A stretch of 64,000 nucleotides of DNA from Flavobacterium circumlabens. GTDB taxonomy: Bacteria > Bacteroidota > Bacteroidia > Flavobacteriales > Flavobacteriaceae. The DNA is taken from the NCBI RefSeq assembly GCF_004345565.1, contig NZ_SLWA01000010.1:1-64000 (forward strand), given 5' to 3'. Of this stretch, positions 54,471-63,955 are shown piece by piece. A model generated the notes under the pieces. It saw only the letters and a program-made list of their open reading frames with translations. It did no database searches and was not told the DNA's origin. How positions within the stretch are numbered: the first letter of the stretch is position 1; every line of letters starts with the position of its first letter. The translations under genes and the position numbers were made by a program.

Positions 54471-56888
54471 ATGCTGAAAAATTGGATAAACGTTTTTATT
54501 TACCACACCAAAAACAACAAGCTGTTTACCGCTTTGAATGTTTTGGGGCTGAGTATTGGAATTTCCACATTAATTTTTGCCATTCTGTATTGGAATGAAG
54601 AGCACTCCTACGACCAATGGAATCCTGAAAAAGACAACGTATATGCTGTCTTAAATGATATGGGAGGCGGAAGCATCTGGACGGTAAATCCAGCGGCAAC
54701 GGCACCAGCCTTAAAAGCAATTTCTTCTGATTTAGAAAGTTACTGTTACTTTACTACCAATTATGCTAAAGAAACAATAATCTATAACGGAAAAAAAGAA
54801 TTAGTCAATAAGATCTTTTCGGCGCAGCGTAATTTTTTCTCCTTCTTCCCTTTCAAATTTATTTACGGAAATGGAAAAACCGCCATTCAGGATAACAGCA
54901 GCATTGCCCTTTCTGAGGAAACTGCTTTGCGTTTATTCGGAAATGAAAACCCGATGGGCAAACTTGTAAAACATCTCGATCGGCTCTTTACCGTTCGGGG
55001 TGTCTATCAAATCACTGAAAAATCTTCCGTGATGCCCGAAGCGGTTACAAGCACCATTGAAGATGAATTAGAAAAAAACAAAGGGCAATGGGGCTATAGT
55101 TATGGATTAATGCTAAAAATAAAAAATCCGAAAGTAACTGCCTCGATCATCAAGATCCTGGATGACATTTATATTGAGAAGAATGCCAAAGTACAGGCAA
55201 AAGAAGCCGGATTATCCCTTGAAGAATATGTAAAAACGTATGGAGATCTCATTAAAGCTGTTTTATTGCCTTTACCGGAAGCAAGACTTTATAACGGAAA
55301 TTATGTTTTCCCGGAAGAAAACGGAAATAGGCAGTTTCTCCTGATTTCAATGAGCTTATCGATCTTAATCTTATTGCTTTCTATAGTAAATTATATCAAT
55401 CTGGCTACGGCCAATGCCATAAAAAGAGCTAAAGAAGTAGGTGTAAGAAAGATTACCGGCGCGGGAAAAGGACAAATTATTGCTCAGTTTGTATTTGAAA
55501 CGGCCTTACTTACTTTTTTTTCTGTGCTGCTGGCCTTGGTAGTTGTCGAAATTGTACTTCCTTATTACAATTCCTTTTTAAATAAAAACCTATTGCTGAT
55601 CGGGGCTCAGTTTTACATTGAGTTAATACTGATTTCCCTGATAGTCATTTTTGTTTCCGGAGTTTTGCCAGCGGTATATGTTTCCAATTTTGAAGTTTTA
55701 AAAGTGCTGAAAGGAAATTTTTCCCGTAGTAAAAAAGGAATCTGGCTGCGCAACGGAATGCTGATTTTACAATTTGCAATAGCTGCCTTTTTTATCACCG
55801 GATCTTTTATCGTCTACAAACAGGTAAATTATATGGCCGCCAAAGACTTAGGTTTTAAAGGAGCGCAGGTTCTGGACATTGTTTTTAAAGCAAAAAAAGG
55901 AATCAGTCCATACGAAAGATATAAAACAGTACAACAGGAAGCCCTTAAAATTAAGGGTATTGAAGCCGTTTCGGGAGCCTTATTCTCTATGGGAACGCGT
56001 GACAATTCCTGGTCGAGTTTTACTTATAAAAGCAGTAAGGCGATCATGATTCAGGAAATGGGAATTGATTTTGGAACGCTGGATGTTTTAGGTATAAAAC
56101 TAAGCAAAGGAAGAGGCCTGGGTCCTGCCTTTTCTTCTGATACGATTTCTTCTGTCTTACTGAACGAAGCCGCTCTTAAGGCAATTGGGGAAAATCAGCC
56201 GCTGAACAAAATAATTGACTGGAGAGATCGAAAATTCAAAATAGTGGGTGTTGTTAAGGACTTTAATTATTTTGGACTGGAGAGTGATATATTGCCTATG
56301 ATTTTCTATCATCTGACCACAAAAAATGTGAGTGAAATTAAAGATGATGTACGCCATGTTTTTATCAAGATCTCGTCCCGGAATGTACCTCAGACTATTA
56401 CTGATCTGAATAAATTCTGGTCCGAAAAAGTAGATCCCGATTATCCTTTTGAGTATAATTTTGTAGATAAAAACTTCGCCAGAACGTATAAAAAATACGA
56501 AGACCAGAGAGATTTATTTGCGCTCTTAAATGTAATCGTTATTCTGATTGCCGTTTTCGGATTATTTGCTTTAGCGTCTTTTTCAATGGAAAGAAGATTA
56601 CGCGAGATCGCCATTCGGAAAACACTAGGTGCAGAAACCTCTATTTTACTCCGCGAATTGTCCGGACAATATGTGCTCTATTGTCTGATTGGTTTTGTGA
56701 TCGGAATTATTCCGGCCTATCTGTTATTACAAAAATGGCTCGAAAATTTCGCTTTCCGAATCGACATTCCGCTGCTGCCGTTTATCATCGCCCTGGTGTC
56801 TTTATTATTGCTGACACTGACCATCGTTTTGGCAAAAGCCTATCAGGTAACAAAAGTTGATGTTTTACATTATTTAAAATACGAATAA
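54471..56888 (+). CDS. MacB/FtsX-family ABC permease, copy 1
   Basis: This 805-aa protein has an N-terminal TM helix (about 22-42), a large periplasmic MacB-PCD domain (about 45-270), an FtsX domain (about 285-425, KRAKEVGVRKITGAGKGQI), a second periplasmic domain, and a final FtsX domain (about 675-805, REIAIRKTLGAE). This double-FtsX form is common in Bacteroidota. It is closely related to the next gene and probably forms a heterodimer with it on the upstream ATPase. No membrane-fusion (MacA) gene accompanies them. Confidence 0.88.
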   Translation: MLKNWINVFIYHTKNNKLFTALNVLGLSIGISTLIFAILYWNEEHSYDQWNPEKDNVYAVLNDMGGGSIWTVNPAATAPALKAISSDLESYCYFTTNYAKETIIYNGKKELVNKIFSAQRNFFSFFPFKFIYGNGKTAIQDNSSIALSEETALRLFGNENPMGKLVKHLDRLFTVRGVYQITEKSSVMPEAVTSTIEDELEKNKGQWGYSYGLMLKIKNPKVTASIIKILDDIYIEKNAKVQAKEAGLSLEEYVKTYGDLIKAVLLPLPEARLYNGNYVFPEENGNRQFLLISMSLSILILLLSIVNYINLATANAIKRAKEVGVRKITGAGKGQIIAQFVFETALLTFFSVLLALVVVEIVLPYYNSFLNKNLLLIGAQFYIELILISLIVIFVSGVLPAVYVSNFEVLKVLKGNFSRSKKGIWLRNGMLILQFAIAAFFITGSFIVYKQVNYMAAKDLGFKGAQVLDIVFKAKKGISPYERYKTVQQEALKIKGIEAVSGALFSMGTRDNSWSSFTYKSSKAIMIQEMGIDFGTLDVLGIKLSKGRGLGPAFSSDTISSVLLNEAALKAIGENQPLNKIIDWRDRKFKIVGVVKDFNYFGLESDILPMIFYHLTTKNVSEIKDDVRHVFIKISSRNVPQTITDLNKFWSEKVDPDYPFEYNFVDKNFARTYKKYEDQRDLFALLNVIVILIAVFGLFALASFSMERRLREIAIRKTLGAETSILLRELSGQYVLYCLIGFVIGIIPAYLLLQKWLENFAFRIDIPLLPFIIALVSLLLLTLTIVLAKAYQVTKVDVLHYLKYE

Positions 56889-56889
56889 C

Positions 56890-59313
56890 ATGCTCAAAAA
56901 CTGGATCAACATATTTATATACCATATTAAAAACAACAAGATTTTTTCGATTTTGAATGTTTTAGGATTATCCATCGGAATTACAGGATTAATTTTTGCT
57001 TTACTGTACTGGAATGACGAACACAGTTATAATGCATGGAACCCTGAAAAAGACAACGTTTATCAGGTAGTAGTTCAATTAAGTGACATGCCGGCTGTAG
57101 CTGAAAATTCAGTACGTCTAAAAGCACATCTGGAAAGTGATCCTAATGTGACAACCATCGTTTACGCAGACAATTGGTATCAAAAGGATAAAATTATTTA
57201 CAAAGGGAAAAAAGAATTTGCAGATAAAATCATCAATGTAGAAAATGGCTTCTTTTCTCTTTTTCCTTTTCAGATCATACAGGGAAATGCCGCTTCAGCA
57301 TTAAAAGACGGAACAAGCATTGCGCTTTCTGAAGATATGGCCAAAAGAATATTCAATGACGAAAATCCGATTGGCAAACAAATAAAGTGCTGGAACACGA
57401 TGTTTACCGTTCGTGCCGTTTATCGCATTCCGGGAAATTCCTCTATTGCTCCCAATGTCATTGTTAACCACATGAAGGATTTGGTAGATCTCAATAAAAA
57501 CAGAGGCCTTTTTGTTTTAAAAATACTGCTAAAAATAAAAGATCCTTCCAAAGTGGACGTCACCAGAAGAATGCTGGAAAAAGTATACTACGATGAAATC
57601 ATTGTAAAAAGCTCCAAAGAAGCCGGAATGTCGCCCGCAGAAATGGAGAAAAAGATCGGTCGCTTTAAAATTTTTATGGAACCACTTTCCCAGGCCCGAT
57701 TGCATTCTATCGTTGACGGATATCCGGAAGGAAGAGGCAATTATCAGTTTTTACTCATTATGGCCGGTTTGTCTGTTTTGATTCTCATTTTGTCCATTGT
57801 CAATTATATCAATATGGCTACTGCGAATGCGATAAAACGCGCCAAGGAAGTCGGTATTCGTAAAATTCTGGGAGCTTCAGGAAAAGATATTATTTTCCAG
57901 TTTATTTTTGAAACCCTTTTAATTACTTCTTTTTCCATTTTGCTGGCGTTGGTAATTGCAGAATTAACCCTTCCCTGCTACAATAACTTTTTAGGCAAAA
58001 ATCTAATGATTATTGGCGGACAGTTTTACCTGCAGGTTATCTTAATTTTCATTTTTACTATTGTAGCTGCAGGAATTTTTCCGGCGTTTTATGTTTCAAA
58101 TTTTGAAAGTATGAAAGTATTGAAAGGCAATTTTGAAAGAAGTAAAAATGGTATCTGGCTGCGAAACGGAATGTTGATTTTTCAGTTTGCAATTGCTGCC
58201 TTTTTCATCATTGGTTCTAACATTGTCTATGAACAAATAAAGTATTTAAGTCATAAAGATTTAGGTTTTAAAGGCGATCAGGTGCTGGCAATTTCATTAA
58301 ACCTTCCCTCTTCTTATTATGAAGGAGATGAAATTGGCCAAAAGATTTTCAATCGATACACTACCATAAAACAAGAATTATCAAAAATAAAAGGTGTAGA
58401 TCAAGTAGCTACAGGCCTGCTCTCTTTTGATGGCACTACCGATGATTTATGGCCGGTTTGGTACAAAGAAGAACTCTTTAAACAAACCGCAATTGGCTTA
58501 GATTACGGGTTGCTGGACCTGCTGAAAATAAAAATAGTAAAAGGCCGGAACCTAAGTCCGAAATTGGCTTCAGACACCCTGAATTCTGTTCTGATCAATG
58601 AAACATCGCAAAAACTAATGAAACTCAAAGACCCCATCAATCAGGAAATCAGAATTGGGAATCAAAAGATGAAAATTGTTGGTGTAGTCAAAGATTTTAA
58701 TTTGTTAAGTCCGGAAGCTCATGTTCCGCCAATGACCTTTTATCACATCAAGACTTTAGATATGGCTGACGGAATCAATCTTGTATACGTAAAACTAAAA
58801 TCAGATAATATCGAAAATTCAATTGCCGATATAGAGCAATTCTGGAAAACAAAAGTCGATACCGAATATCCGTTTAAGTATGATTTTATTGATAAACAAT
58901 ATGCCAGAACCTACGAGTCCTATGTAAAGCAAAAGAACTTATTTTCGCTGCTGAATGTGGTCGTGATCCTGATTGCTCTTTTCGGATTGCTTGCTTTGGC
59001 GTCTTACTCTATCCAAAGGCGAATGAAGGAAATCGCGATCAGAAAAACCCTGGGCGCCGAAACGAATGTTTTACTGAAAGAACTCTCCGGACAATATGTT
59101 TTGTATTGTATCATCGGGTTTTTAATAGCAGCTTTCCCCGTTTATTATTTGCTGACCAAATGGCTCGAAAATTTTGCTTATAGAATCAACATAGAGCTGT
59201 TTCCCTTCGTTTCCGGATTTGCCCTTTTATTGGCACTGACCTTATTAATTGTCTTGTCAAGAGCGTATCAGGCAACGAGAGCAGATATCCTGAAACATTT
59301 AAAATACGAATAA
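56890..59313 (+). CDS. MacB/FtsX-family ABC permease, copy 2
   Basis: This 807-aa paralogue of the preceding permease has the same two FtsX domains (KRAKEVGIRKILGASGKD; KEIAIRKTLGAETNVLLK) and periplasmic domains. It starts 1 nt after copy 1 and arose by tandem duplication; the membrane parts are conserved and the periplasmic parts have diverged. A hairpin terminator follows at 59393. Confidence 0.88.
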   Translation: MLKNWINIFIYHIKNNKIFSILNVLGLSIGITGLIFALLYWNDEHSYNAWNPEKDNVYQVVVQLSDMPAVAENSVRLKAHLESDPNVTTIVYADNWYQKDKIIYKGKKEFADKIINVENGFFSLFPFQIIQGNAASALKDGTSIALSEDMAKRIFNDENPIGKQIKCWNTMFTVRAVYRIPGNSSIAPNVIVNHMKDLVDLNKNRGLFVLKILLKIKDPSKVDVTRRMLEKVYYDEIIVKSSKEAGMSPAEMEKKIGRFKIFMEPLSQARLHSIVDGYPEGRGNYQFLLIMAGLSVLILILSIVNYINMATANAIKRAKEVGIRKILGASGKDIIFQFIFETLLITSFSILLALVIAELTLPCYNNFLGKNLMIIGGQFYLQVILIFIFTIVAAGIFPAFYVSNFESMKVLKGNFERSKNGIWLRNGMLIFQFAIAAFFIIGSNIVYEQIKYLSHKDLGFKGDQVLAISLNLPSSYYEGDEIGQKIFNRYTTIKQELSKIKGVDQVATGLLSFDGTTDDLWPVWYKEELFKQTAIGLDYGLLDLLKIKIVKGRNLSPKLASDTLNSVLINETSQKLMKLKDPINQEIRIGNQKMKIVGVVKDFNLLSPEAHVPPMTFYHIKTLDMADGINLVYVKLKSDNIENSIADIEQFWKTKVDTEYPFKYDFIDKQYARTYESYVKQKNLFSLLNVVVILIALFGLLALASYSIQRRMKEIAIRKTLGAETNVLLKELSGQYVLYCIIGFLIAAFPVYYLLTKWLENFAYRINIELFPFVSGFALLLALTLLIVLSRAYQATRADILKHLKYE

Positions 59314-59392
59314 GTACCACCATACAACCAACAATTATTTTTAAATCCTGCTTCAATTAGTTCACAGATTGTCCTTTTAGGATTAGTAATTA

Positions 59393-59420
59393 AAGCTTCG
59401 GAGAAATCTGAAGCTTTTTT
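59393..59420 (+). terminator. Hairpin terminator after the ABC exporter (repeat copy 4)
   Basis: AAGCTTCGGA, GAAA loop, TCTGAAGCTT, then TTTTTT. It is a diverged relative of the hairpins at 224, 2319 and 5911, in the correct orientation and 80 nt after the permease gene. Confidence 0.7.
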
Positions 59421-59514
59421 TGTTTTGGCTTTTCATAATTTAAGTACTATTCGAAGTAATCAGGGGCTTTTCTTTTCAGTAGAAAATTGATGCTGTTCTT
59501 CAAAATCAGGCATA

Positions 59515-59545
59515 AAAAAAGACTGCCTTTACAAACAGTCTCTCT
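59515..59545 (-). terminator. Terminator of the 101-aa gene
   Basis: AGACTG (59520-59525) pairs with CAGTCT (59536-59541). On the minus strand it is followed by a T run, just after the gene at 59571-59876. Confidence 0.6.
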
Positions 59546-59570
59546 TTTTATTTTTTTCGATGCAAAAGCC

Positions 59571-59876
59571 TTAAGCCACAAACAAAGCGTATTTATTATA
59601 GTTGTATAAAACCTGATCGTAAGGCACCAGTTTAGAAGCGATCTTTTCTGAAGAAGCGTCAAATTTGATTCCGTTATACTTTCTAAACAAATAGATTTCT
59701 TTCAGGCAATTGGACAAACTTTGGTGAATTGCTGTTGTAAAAGTAGGGATTTGTTTGTCCCCTACCAGTAAATCGATCTGGTAATTAGAACTGCTTTTTG
59801 AAAGGTTATTTCCAATAATTCGTATCGTAAACGTTGTAGACTTTCCGTATTGTTCTCCTTTATACTGTACTACCAT
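59571..59876 (-). CDS. Small hypothetical protein
   Basis: This 101-aa basic soluble protein, starting MVVQYKGEQYGKSTTFTIRI, has no signal peptide or family I recognise. The pattern (beta-rich first half, LKEIYLFRKYNGIKF, then a helical end) looks like a compact single domain. It stands alone with its own terminator. Confidence 0.6.
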   Translation of the reverse strand: MVVQYKGEQYGKSTTFTIRIIGNNLSKSSSNYQIDLLVGDKQIPTFTTAIHQSLSNCLKEIYLFRKYNGIKFDASSEKIASKLVPYDQVLYNYNKYALFVA

Positions 59877-60181
59877 AATTTTAGGATTAAAAAGTTAAAA
59901 TTAATTATTTCGGCACTTCGGCACGCTACTGCTGAATTGAATAATAAAGTTATGAAAAAAAATCAAATTCCTATTCAGACTGATGTATAATTATTAAATC
60001 GGCACAAAGTTAGTTCAAAAATTATTTTAAAAAAGGATTTTCAATGCACAACTTTTAATAAAACGGGAATCCCTTCAAAAAAAGCCATAAAAAAAACCGT
60101 AACGAAGTACGGTTTTCAGTAATTAACTAAATATATTTAATCAACTTTGTTAACGAGAGTAATTTTCATTCATAAGCACGA
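59877..60181. other. Intergenic region between two minus-strand genes
   Basis: About 305 nt without a gene. Apart from the LRR gene's terminator at 60088-60117, it should hold the promoter of the 101-aa gene, but I see no clear TAnnTTTG box. Confidence 0.5.
60088..60117 (-). terminator. Terminator of the LRR gene
   Basis: AAAACCGTA (60094-60102) and TACGGTTTT (60109-60117) form a perfect 9-bp stem with a 6-nt loop. On the minus strand it runs into eight or more T residues, about 65 nt after the LRR gene. Confidence 0.8.
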
Positions 60182-61039
60182 TTAATTTTGGGTAACAATT
60201 GTAGTTTCTTTTTCAGTATTAATCTGCAATAAAACCGGATTTCCGTTTTCATCAAACATAGTCATATTCAGCGCATCTAATAGTGCCAGATTTTTAGAAA
60301 CAACTCCCTTAAATTTATTATACGAAAGATTCATTTCCGATAAATGATGCAGTTTCTCCAACCCTTTGGGAATTTCACCTTCAAAGCTATTATCAAACAA
60401 ACTTAGATTTTCGAGAGCAGAAAAATTTAGCACTTCACTACTTAGATTTCCTGACATCTTATTATTATTCAAAAGCAGTACTCTCAGGGTCCTGATTTTA
60501 TATAAGGAAACGGGCAACTGTCCTTGTATTTCATTGTCAAACAGCGATAGTGTTTCTAAGCTTCCTAATTTGCCAATCTCCGGAGGCAATTCGCCTGAAA
60601 TTTTATTCTCAAAAAGCGCTAAATCTTTGAGTTTTTTTAATTCGCAGATAGAAACCGGCAATGTTCCGGATAACTGATTAATCGAAACATCAAAAACTTC
60701 AAGTTCCTTCAGGTTGTGAATCGTATTAGAAAGCTGCCCTTTCAGATTATTTTTATGCAAATCGACAGCAACTAAATTCACTAAATCATAAAATGCACCG
60801 GGTAATTCTCCCTGCAGATTATTGTTGGCTAAATTAAGCCCGACTACTTTTTCATTTTCAGCTGTTACTCCATACCAGGTTGATACTGAAGATGATAAAT
60901 CCCATTTTATTTTCCATTGTGATCCATTTGTAGCATGGTACAATTTAATAAGGGCATCTTTTTCTTTATCAGAAACAGTATCAGCAAAAATAGTATTAGA
61001 AAAAACAAGTGCTAAAAAAAGAGTGATAAAACTTTTCAT
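60182..61039 (-). CDS. Secreted leucine-rich-repeat protein
   Basis: This 285-aa protein has a Sec signal peptide (MKSFITLFLALVFSNTIFA), then a plant-type LRR cap (ALIKLYHATNGSQWKIKW, WYGVTAENEKVVGLNL). About seven LRR units of 22-24 residues follow (L-x-L-x-x-N-x-L-x-G-x-L/I-P), up to about residue 262. Such proteins bind other proteins or glycans at the cell surface. It has no T9SS sorting domain, so it may be periplasmic or released. It is monocistronic with its own terminator. Confidence 0.85.
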   Translation of the reverse strand: MKSFITLFLALVFSNTIFADTVSDKEKDALIKLYHATNGSQWKIKWDLSSSVSTWYGVTAENEKVVGLNLANNNLQGELPGAFYDLVNLVAVDLHKNNLKGQLSNTIHNLKELEVFDVSINQLSGTLPVSICELKKLKDLALFENKISGELPPEIGKLGSLETLSLFDNEIQGQLPVSLYKIRTLRVLLLNNNKMSGNLSSEVLNFSALENLSLFDNSFEGEIPKGLEKLHHLSEMNLSYNKFKGVVSKNLALLDALNMTMFDENGNPVLLQINTEKETTIVTQN

Positions 61040-61183
61040 AACAGATTTGGGGATTTGTTTTCAGGGTAAAATTATACATTTTACGGCTATAATACACAGA
61101 ATGTCGATAAACTGTTGATAAGTAAATATTTAACATTACTTATACTACTTACAGCTAAAAACGAAAGTTTCTGTTTTTTTGAT

Positions 61184-61191
61184 TAAATTTG
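61184..61191 (+). promoter_or_regulatory. -7 promoter box upstream of the DUF1761 gene
   Basis: TAAATTTG matches the Bacteroidota TAnnTTTG -7 consensus exactly and lies 28 nt before the ATG at 61219. No clear TTG at -33 was found. Confidence 0.45.
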
Positions 61192-61218
61192 AACAACTAA
61201 TCCTAAAAACCTCATATT

Positions 61219-61707
61219 ATGGAATTTAACTTTATTGCATTACTACTTGCCGGACTTGTAACACTTGTAGTCGGATTTATCTGGTATCATCCGAGTGTTT
61301 TCGGAACCATCTGGATGAGAGAAAACAACCTTACCCAGGACCAGCTCAAAACGGGTAATATGCTTAAGATTTTCGGTTTCACGTACATTTTTTCTTTAAT
61401 GATTACGATGACCCTAATGTCGCTGACAATTCATCAGTCCGGAGCAATCGGAATGGTTGGCGGACCTCCGTTAGTTGAAAGTGCAAAACCTTCCTTCGCC
61501 GCTTTTATGGCAGATTACGGAACAGCATACCGTACTTTTAAACATGGTGCCCTGCACGGTTTTATCTCAGGCCTGTTTTTTGCTTTTCCTGTAATTGGAA
61601 TTAATGCCTTATTTGAAAGAAAATCATGGAAATACATTTTTATTCATGCAGGATTCTGGATGGTAACTCTGACTCTGATGGGCGGCATCATCTGCGGATT
61701 TGCCTAA
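61219..61707 (+). CDS. DUF1761 family membrane protein
   Basis: This 162-aa protein has four hydrophobic helices and the family opening LAGLVTLVVGFIWYHPSVFG, with WMRENNLTQDQLK following the first helix and a His/Gly-rich GALHGFISGLFFA in the third. Its function is unknown. It is monocistronic, with a TAAATTTG promoter box upstream and a strong terminator downstream. Confidence 0.85.
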   Translation: MEFNFIALLLAGLVTLVVGFIWYHPSVFGTIWMRENNLTQDQLKTGNMLKIFGFTYIFSLMITMTLMSLTIHQSGAIGMVGGPPLVESAKPSFAAFMADYGTAYRTFKHGALHGFISGLFFAFPVIGINALFERKSWKYIFIHAGFWMVTLTLMGGIICGFA

Positions 61708-61719
61708 ATATCATACTAC

Positions 61720-61757
61720 AAACCCGTTTGACAACAAAAACTCAAACGGGTTTTTCT
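61720..61757 (+). terminator. Terminator of the DUF1761 gene
   Basis: AAACCCGTTTGA (61720-61731) and TCAAACGGGTTT (61742-61753) form a perfect 12-bp stem followed by TT and C. Confidence 0.85.
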
Positions 61758-61803
61758 TAATAATAACTTAAACCCGCTTAAGTATTACAAATATTATCTA
61801 ATT

Positions 61804-62979
61804 TTGAACAAATTAGCTTCACTTTTGAATACAACTTATTCTTTCCAAATTTACAATCGCGTTTCCTTACTGCCTTTAGAATGGAATTCGCTTGCTGCAG
61901 AAAACATTTTCCTGACCAGGGAATATCTCGAAGTACTGGAAAACTCTTCTCCGGTAAATATGATTTGTCATTTTATTGGAATTTTTAATGAAGAGAAACT
62001 GGCCGGAATTGTCGTAACTCAATTTTTATTTGCAGAGAAACTGGATTCCTTTGGAGAGCGCGATCAGTGTTTAAAGACTTCTGTTCGTAATTTTGCTTTT
62101 AAAAATTTCGCTTCGCATGTATTATTCGTTGGCAACAATATGCTGACGGGACAAAATGCCTTTTCTTTTGATCCGTCTGTAAAGCAGTCTAAAGCAATTC
62201 AGACGCTTCATAAAGCAATTAACCAGCTCAAGAAAGACCTGAAAAAAAGCGGAAAGAAAGTGCACATTACAAGTATAAAAGATTTTACTGCTTCACAAAT
62301 TGAGCCATTACAAGCTGAATTTAAAAACAATTATACATTTTCGACTCAACCTAATATGATTTTTGAAATCAATAAAAACTGGAAATCGGAACAGGATTAC
62401 ATTGATGCATTGTCAAAAAAATATCGGGATCAGTACAAACGTGCCCGAAAAAAAGCCGAAGGGATTAAAAAACAAAAAATGTCTTTGACTGAAATTAAAC
62501 AGTATGAAGACGTTATTTACGATTTGTATTTTCATGTAGCTAAAAATGCCCCTTTCAATACTTTTTTCCTGGCGCGCAATCACTTTAGTTTTTTTAAGGA
62601 AATAATGAAAGAAGATTTCCTGTTTTATGGCTATTTTCTGGATGAAAAACTTATTGGTTTCAATACGCTCATCAAAAACGGAACCGTAATGGATACTTAT
62701 TTTTTAGGTTATGATGAAACTATTCAGCGCGATAAAATGTTATACCTCAATATGCTGTACGACATGATTGCCTATTCGATCAATCAGGGATTTTCCCAAA
62801 TAGTTTTTGCACGAACGGCACTGGAAATCAAAAGTTCGGTAGGCGCAAAACCACAAAAAATGTACGGATTAATTACGCACAGCAACGCCTTGATCAATCA
62901 CAACATTGCCAAACTGTTTAATTATCTAGAACCCAAAACCGACTGGAAAGAGCGAAACCCATTCAAAGAACAACTGTAA
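61804..62979 (+). CDS. GNAT/FemAB-like acyltransferase
   Basis: This 391-aa soluble protein has a fold in the C-terminal two thirds that resembles BioF2/FemAB-type GNAT proteins: LSKKYRDQYKRARKKAEGIK, FLFYGYFLDEKLIGFNTLI, MLYDMIAYSINQGFSQIVFART. Such proteins transfer amino-acyl or acetyl groups; the substrate is unknown. The first start is a TTG at 61804, but this TTG lies inside TAATTTTG (61799-61806), a perfect -7-type promoter box. The real start may therefore be a later codon such as the TTG at 61825. Confidence 0.65.
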   Translation: MNKLASLLNTTYSFQIYNRVSLLPLEWNSLAAENIFLTREYLEVLENSSPVNMICHFIGIFNEEKLAGIVVTQFLFAEKLDSFGERDQCLKTSVRNFAFKNFASHVLFVGNNMLTGQNAFSFDPSVKQSKAIQTLHKAINQLKKDLKKSGKKVHITSIKDFTASQIEPLQAEFKNNYTFSTQPNMIFEINKNWKSEQDYIDALSKKYRDQYKRARKKAEGIKKQKMSLTEIKQYEDVIYDLYFHVAKNAPFNTFFLARNHFSFFKEIMKEDFLFYGYFLDEKLIGFNTLIKNGTVMDTYFLGYDETIQRDKMLYLNMLYDMIAYSINQGFSQIVFARTALEIKSSVGAKPQKMYGLITHSNALINHNIAKLFNYLEPKTDWKERNPFKEQL

Positions 62980-63022
62980 CCAATAGTTAGTTCTAAACTG
63001 AGACTGTAAACTGTCACTGCAA

Positions 63023-63062
63023 ACTGAGACTGAGACTGAGACTGAGACTGAGACTGAGACTG
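63023..63062. repeat. ACTGAG hexanucleotide tandem repeat
   Basis: Six exact ACTGAG units plus a partial one lie between two convergent genes. Single ACTGAGACTG words also occur just before it, from 62997. Confidence 0.9.
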
Positions 63063-63085
63063 TAAACCAAGACTACAAACTCCAA

Positions 63086-63955
63086 TCAAGGAACCGCAAT
63101 CTTCATTTGTTTATGCAGAATATGAATTTCTAAAAGGTTCTGAGCGCCGCAATACTCGCCGTCAATCTGGAAGTTAACCGCATAATTGGTTTCAATAGTG
63201 GCTTTATCAGTGGAGATAATCACAATATCATCCGAATCAATTGGCATATTTCCGGTAATGATTTTTCCGAGTAATAATAAATCCAGGCTTTTTAAAATTA
63301 CCAATTCAAATTTCCCATCGTTTACAGCTCCATTCGGATTGATTGTAACTCCGGTTCCGTATTTCTGCGAGTTCGCAATTACGATCATTCTTGCCGTATG
63401 CTGAATAGTTTCTTTATTTGCCGTGATCGTTGCCACAAAAGGCTCATTAGAATCTACCAGCGTCGTATAGGCCTGCAGGGCATAACCCCAAAATCCTCTC
63501 AGATCACTTTCTTCATAATTTTTAACCAGATCGGCATTAATACCAATGTCACTCAGGTGGATGCTTTTTTTGCCGTTAATGCAAATCATATCCATTTCTA
63601 TATAAGAATTTAAAAATGCAATTTTCAGGTTCTCTTCTATGGTACCGGGTAAATTTAAATCTACAGACAGCCCGTTGGCAGAGCCAGCCGGCAGAATACC
63701 AATAACAACATCATGCTGCTCCATTGCTTCGGCGACCATTTTTATAGTACCATCCCCGCCGGCTACAATAATTCTTTCCGGATCAAACTCATCGTAAAGT
63801 CGATGAATTGCTTTTATATCCTGCTCGCCGGTTGTCTCATGAACAACCAGATTGAAATTATGGGTAATCGAAAACTCATGCACAGCATCGATTAAATCGG
63901 ATTTATCCCGATCTCCGGAAATAGGATTTACAACAAAAATGATATTCTTTTTCAA
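63086..63955 (-). CDS. Diacylglycerol/sphingosine-kinase-like lipid kinase (YegS type)
   Basis: This 289-aa protein has an N-terminal nucleotide-binding domain with NPISGDRDK (about 11-19), the family loop VAGGDGTIKMVAEAM (about 63-77) and PAGSANGLSVDL (about 91-102), plus a C-terminal beta domain. It belongs to the DAGK catalytic superfamily. It would phosphorylate a lipid such as diacylglycerol or a long-chain base in phospholipid metabolism; the substrate is not defined by sequence. The start lies 45 nt from the window edge. Confidence 0.85.
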   Translation of the reverse strand: MKKNIIFVVNPISGDRDKSDLIDAVHEFSITHNFNLVVHETTGEQDIKAIHRLYDEFDPERIIVAGGDGTIKMVAEAMEQHDVVIGILPAGSANGLSVDLNLPGTIEENLKIAFLNSYIEMDMICINGKKSIHLSDIGINADLVKNYEESDLRGFWGYALQAYTTLVDSNEPFVATITANKETIQHTARMIVIANSQKYGTGVTINPNGAVNDGKFELVILKSLDLLLLGKIITGNMPIDSDDIVIISTDKATIETNYAVNFQIDGEYCGAQNLLEIHILHKQMKIAVP

